From positions 1 to 5,402 of the forward strand of contig DATEAK010000126.1 in the NCBI GenBank assembly GCA_035288405.1: a stretch of DNA of 5,402 bases, written 5' to 3'. This stretch comes from JACPSX01 sp035288405 [NCBI: bacterium]. Lineage in GTDB: Bacteria; JACPSX01. The notes beneath the pieces are model-generated. The model did not search any database. It saw only the letters and a program-made list of their open reading frames with translations, and was not told where the DNA came from. Position 1 is the first letter of the stretch. Each line of letters starts with the position of its first letter. The translations under genes and the position numbers were made by a program. Shown piece after piece: positions 4,496 to 5,402 of this stretch.

Positions 4496-5402
4496 CTACC
4501 TCCCGTAAATATGGATCACCCCATCCCGGGCAGCCCCGCAATCGAACAAGAGAGCGACTTCAGGCACCGGCCGGACCTGATTCGCCCCCGCCTCGCCGCG
4601 CAGTTGTTTGACCAGGTGATACGTGCCGATGGCTCCCACGGAACCCACCACGAGACCCGTACTGGCGCCTCCGCTGGTATTGACCGGCTTGTCGCCCTCA
4701 AACGTCGTGCGGCCGTCGACGATGGCCTTCCAACCCTCTCCTCGACCGAAGTAACCGAAATCCTCCAGCGGGATCAGATACTCGGAGGGCGCAAAGTCGT
4801 ACATTTCGACAATGTCGACATCACTGGGGATTACTCCCGCCATCTCGTAGGCCTGGCGGCTCGCCTCCACGATGAAGGGCTGTGTGTACATCGGCTCCGA
4901 AAGAGAAGTGCCGTGAGCGTTGCCCGTGCCTAACACGTGGATAGGTTTTCTCGAAAACCGGCTCGACATCTCCGCCGCGCACAAAATGAGCACGGCGCCC
5001 CCATCGCAACGCCGGGGCCCGTCCCACAATCGCATGGGCCAGTAGGAAACCGGATTATGAGAAGGAGAGCGCAGAAACTCCCGGGGATTTTCAAACCCCG
5101 CTTCGGCGGCCACTTCCTCCAAGGTGCGGTTCCAATAAGTTTTCGGATTGAGATGGCCGTTTCGGATGTTGGAGAGGAGCCGGGCATCGAGCACATCAAG
5201 CAAGGTGTCGGGACCCAGCCCATATTGTTTCCCATAAGCGATGAGCCACTGGCTCAAGACCATATCCTGAATCGAGAGCTGCGGCATCTCCCACGCTTGA
5301 TCGTAGTGGCAGTAGATGCCGGCGAGTCTTTCCTCGTTGGTCATTTTTCGAGGCACGCCGGGGTCTTTGGACCCGAACTTGGCATTGTTGATTTCAGTGC
5401 CG
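4496..5402 (-). CDS. Thiolase-fold (SCP-x/lipid-transfer-type) protein, N-terminus cut by window edge
   Basis: The frame is open to the right edge, giving 301 visible residues (first codon at 5399-5401). By comparison with the other thiolase here roughly 100-130 N-terminal residues are missing, including the nucleophilic cysteine loop, so activity cannot be judged from that motif. Visible landmarks, numbered from the edge: WPMRLWDGPRRCDGGAVLIL (121-140), the dimer/active-site segment VEMYDFAPSEYLIPLEDFG (198-216), NTSGGAS (241-247), VKQLRGEAG (264-272) and a C-terminal FDCGAARDG with Cys288 where thiolases carry their second cysteine. The catalytic GHPxGATG is replaced by GSVGAIG (253-259), so the usual His is absent. 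A DUF35 gene follows after 6 bases, as with BbsB/BbsA thiolase and the Ltp2/ChsH2 retro-aldolase. Either a modified thiolase or an Ltp2-type aldolase fits. A GTG at 5354-5356 could be mistaken for a start, but family-length comparison and the open frame beyond it argue against that. Confidence 0.85.
   Translation of the reverse strand, partial: GTEINNAKFGSKDPGVPRKMTNEERLAGIYCHYDQAWEMPQLSIQDMVLSQWLIAYGKQYGLGPDTLLDVLDARLLSNIRNGHLNPKTYWNRTLEEVAAEAGFENPREFLRSPSHNPVSYWPMRLWDGPRRCDGGAVLILCAAEMSSRFSRKPIHVLGTGNAHGTSLSEPMYTQPFIVEASRQAYEMAGVIPSDVDIVEMYDFAPSEYLIPLEDFGYFGRGEGWKAIVDGRTTFEGDKPVNTSGGASTGLVVGSVGAIGTYHLVKQLRGEAGANQVRPVPEVALLFDCGAARDGVIHIYGR
4499..4504 (-). promoter_or_regulatory. Ribosome binding site overlapping the upstream stop, for a TTG start
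   Basis: Minus-strand GGGAGG runs directly into the TAG of the thiolase-fold gene, with TTG 9 bases on. The overlap of stop codon and Shine-Dalgarno suggests coupled translation of the thiolase-fold protein and its DUF35 partner. Confidence 0.6.

Noticed and set aside
4496-5356. A complete 286-residue thiolase-like gene starting at the GTG at 5354-5356.
   Set aside because: The frame stays open to the window edge, the protein would lack the whole N-terminal thiolase half with its nucleophile, and no convincing Shine-Dalgarno precedes the GTG.

Overview
The window is one block of six genes, all read from the minus strand, cut at both ends. Going downstream (high to low coordinates) they are: a thiolase-fold protein missing its N-terminus (4496-5402), a small zinc-ribbon/OB-fold DUF35 protein (4097-4489), an HMG-CoA-synthase-like protein (2962-4044), a second, full-length thiolase-fold protein (1702-2946), a second DUF35 protein (1126-1578), and a UbiD-type prenylated-FMN (de)carboxylase missing its C-terminus (1-1082). 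Gaps are 6, 52, 17, 123 and 43 bases. Every internal gene has a good Shine-Dalgarno, and no promoter or terminator is visible, so I read this as the middle of a single operon that continues in both directions.

Organism: the composition is moderately GC-rich by eye. Thiolase/DUF35 pairs and a UbiD enzyme in one operon suggest an environmental bacterium with CoA-dependent aromatic, ketone or hydrocarbon metabolism. Desulfobacterota-like anaerobes are a reasonable guess, but nothing here fixes the taxon. A paired inverted dispersed repeat of the 'TTCGACAAGCTCAGG...CGAACGG' kind sits between two genes. Such repeats occur in many environmental bacterial genomes.

The most interesting part is the HMG-CoA-synthase-like / thiolase / DUF35 trio (1126-4044). 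It has the gene order and subunit types of two known complexes: the archaeal acetoacetyl-CoA thiolase/HMG-CoA synthase/DUF35 complex, and the PhlA-PhlC-PhlB acyltransferase that C-acylates phloroglucinols. The HMG-CoA-synthase-like subunit appears to have lost all four catalytic positions (Glu, Cys, His and Asn are replaced by Cys81, Gly113, Gln242 and Asp274), so it cannot be an ordinary HMG-CoA synthase. The partner thiolase keeps the nucleophile Cys91, plus His59 and His147, but lacks the usual GHP histidine and the C-terminal cysteine. That pattern resembles PhlC-type acyltransferases more than biosynthetic thiolases.

Working model (inference): a multi-subunit C-acyltransferase or C-C-cleaving deacylase acts with a UbiD (de)carboxylase on an aromatic or other activated substrate. 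The upstream thiolase-DUF35 pair is a second C-C-bond enzyme, thiolase- or aldolase-like, in the same pathway. The substrate cannot be read from the sequence.
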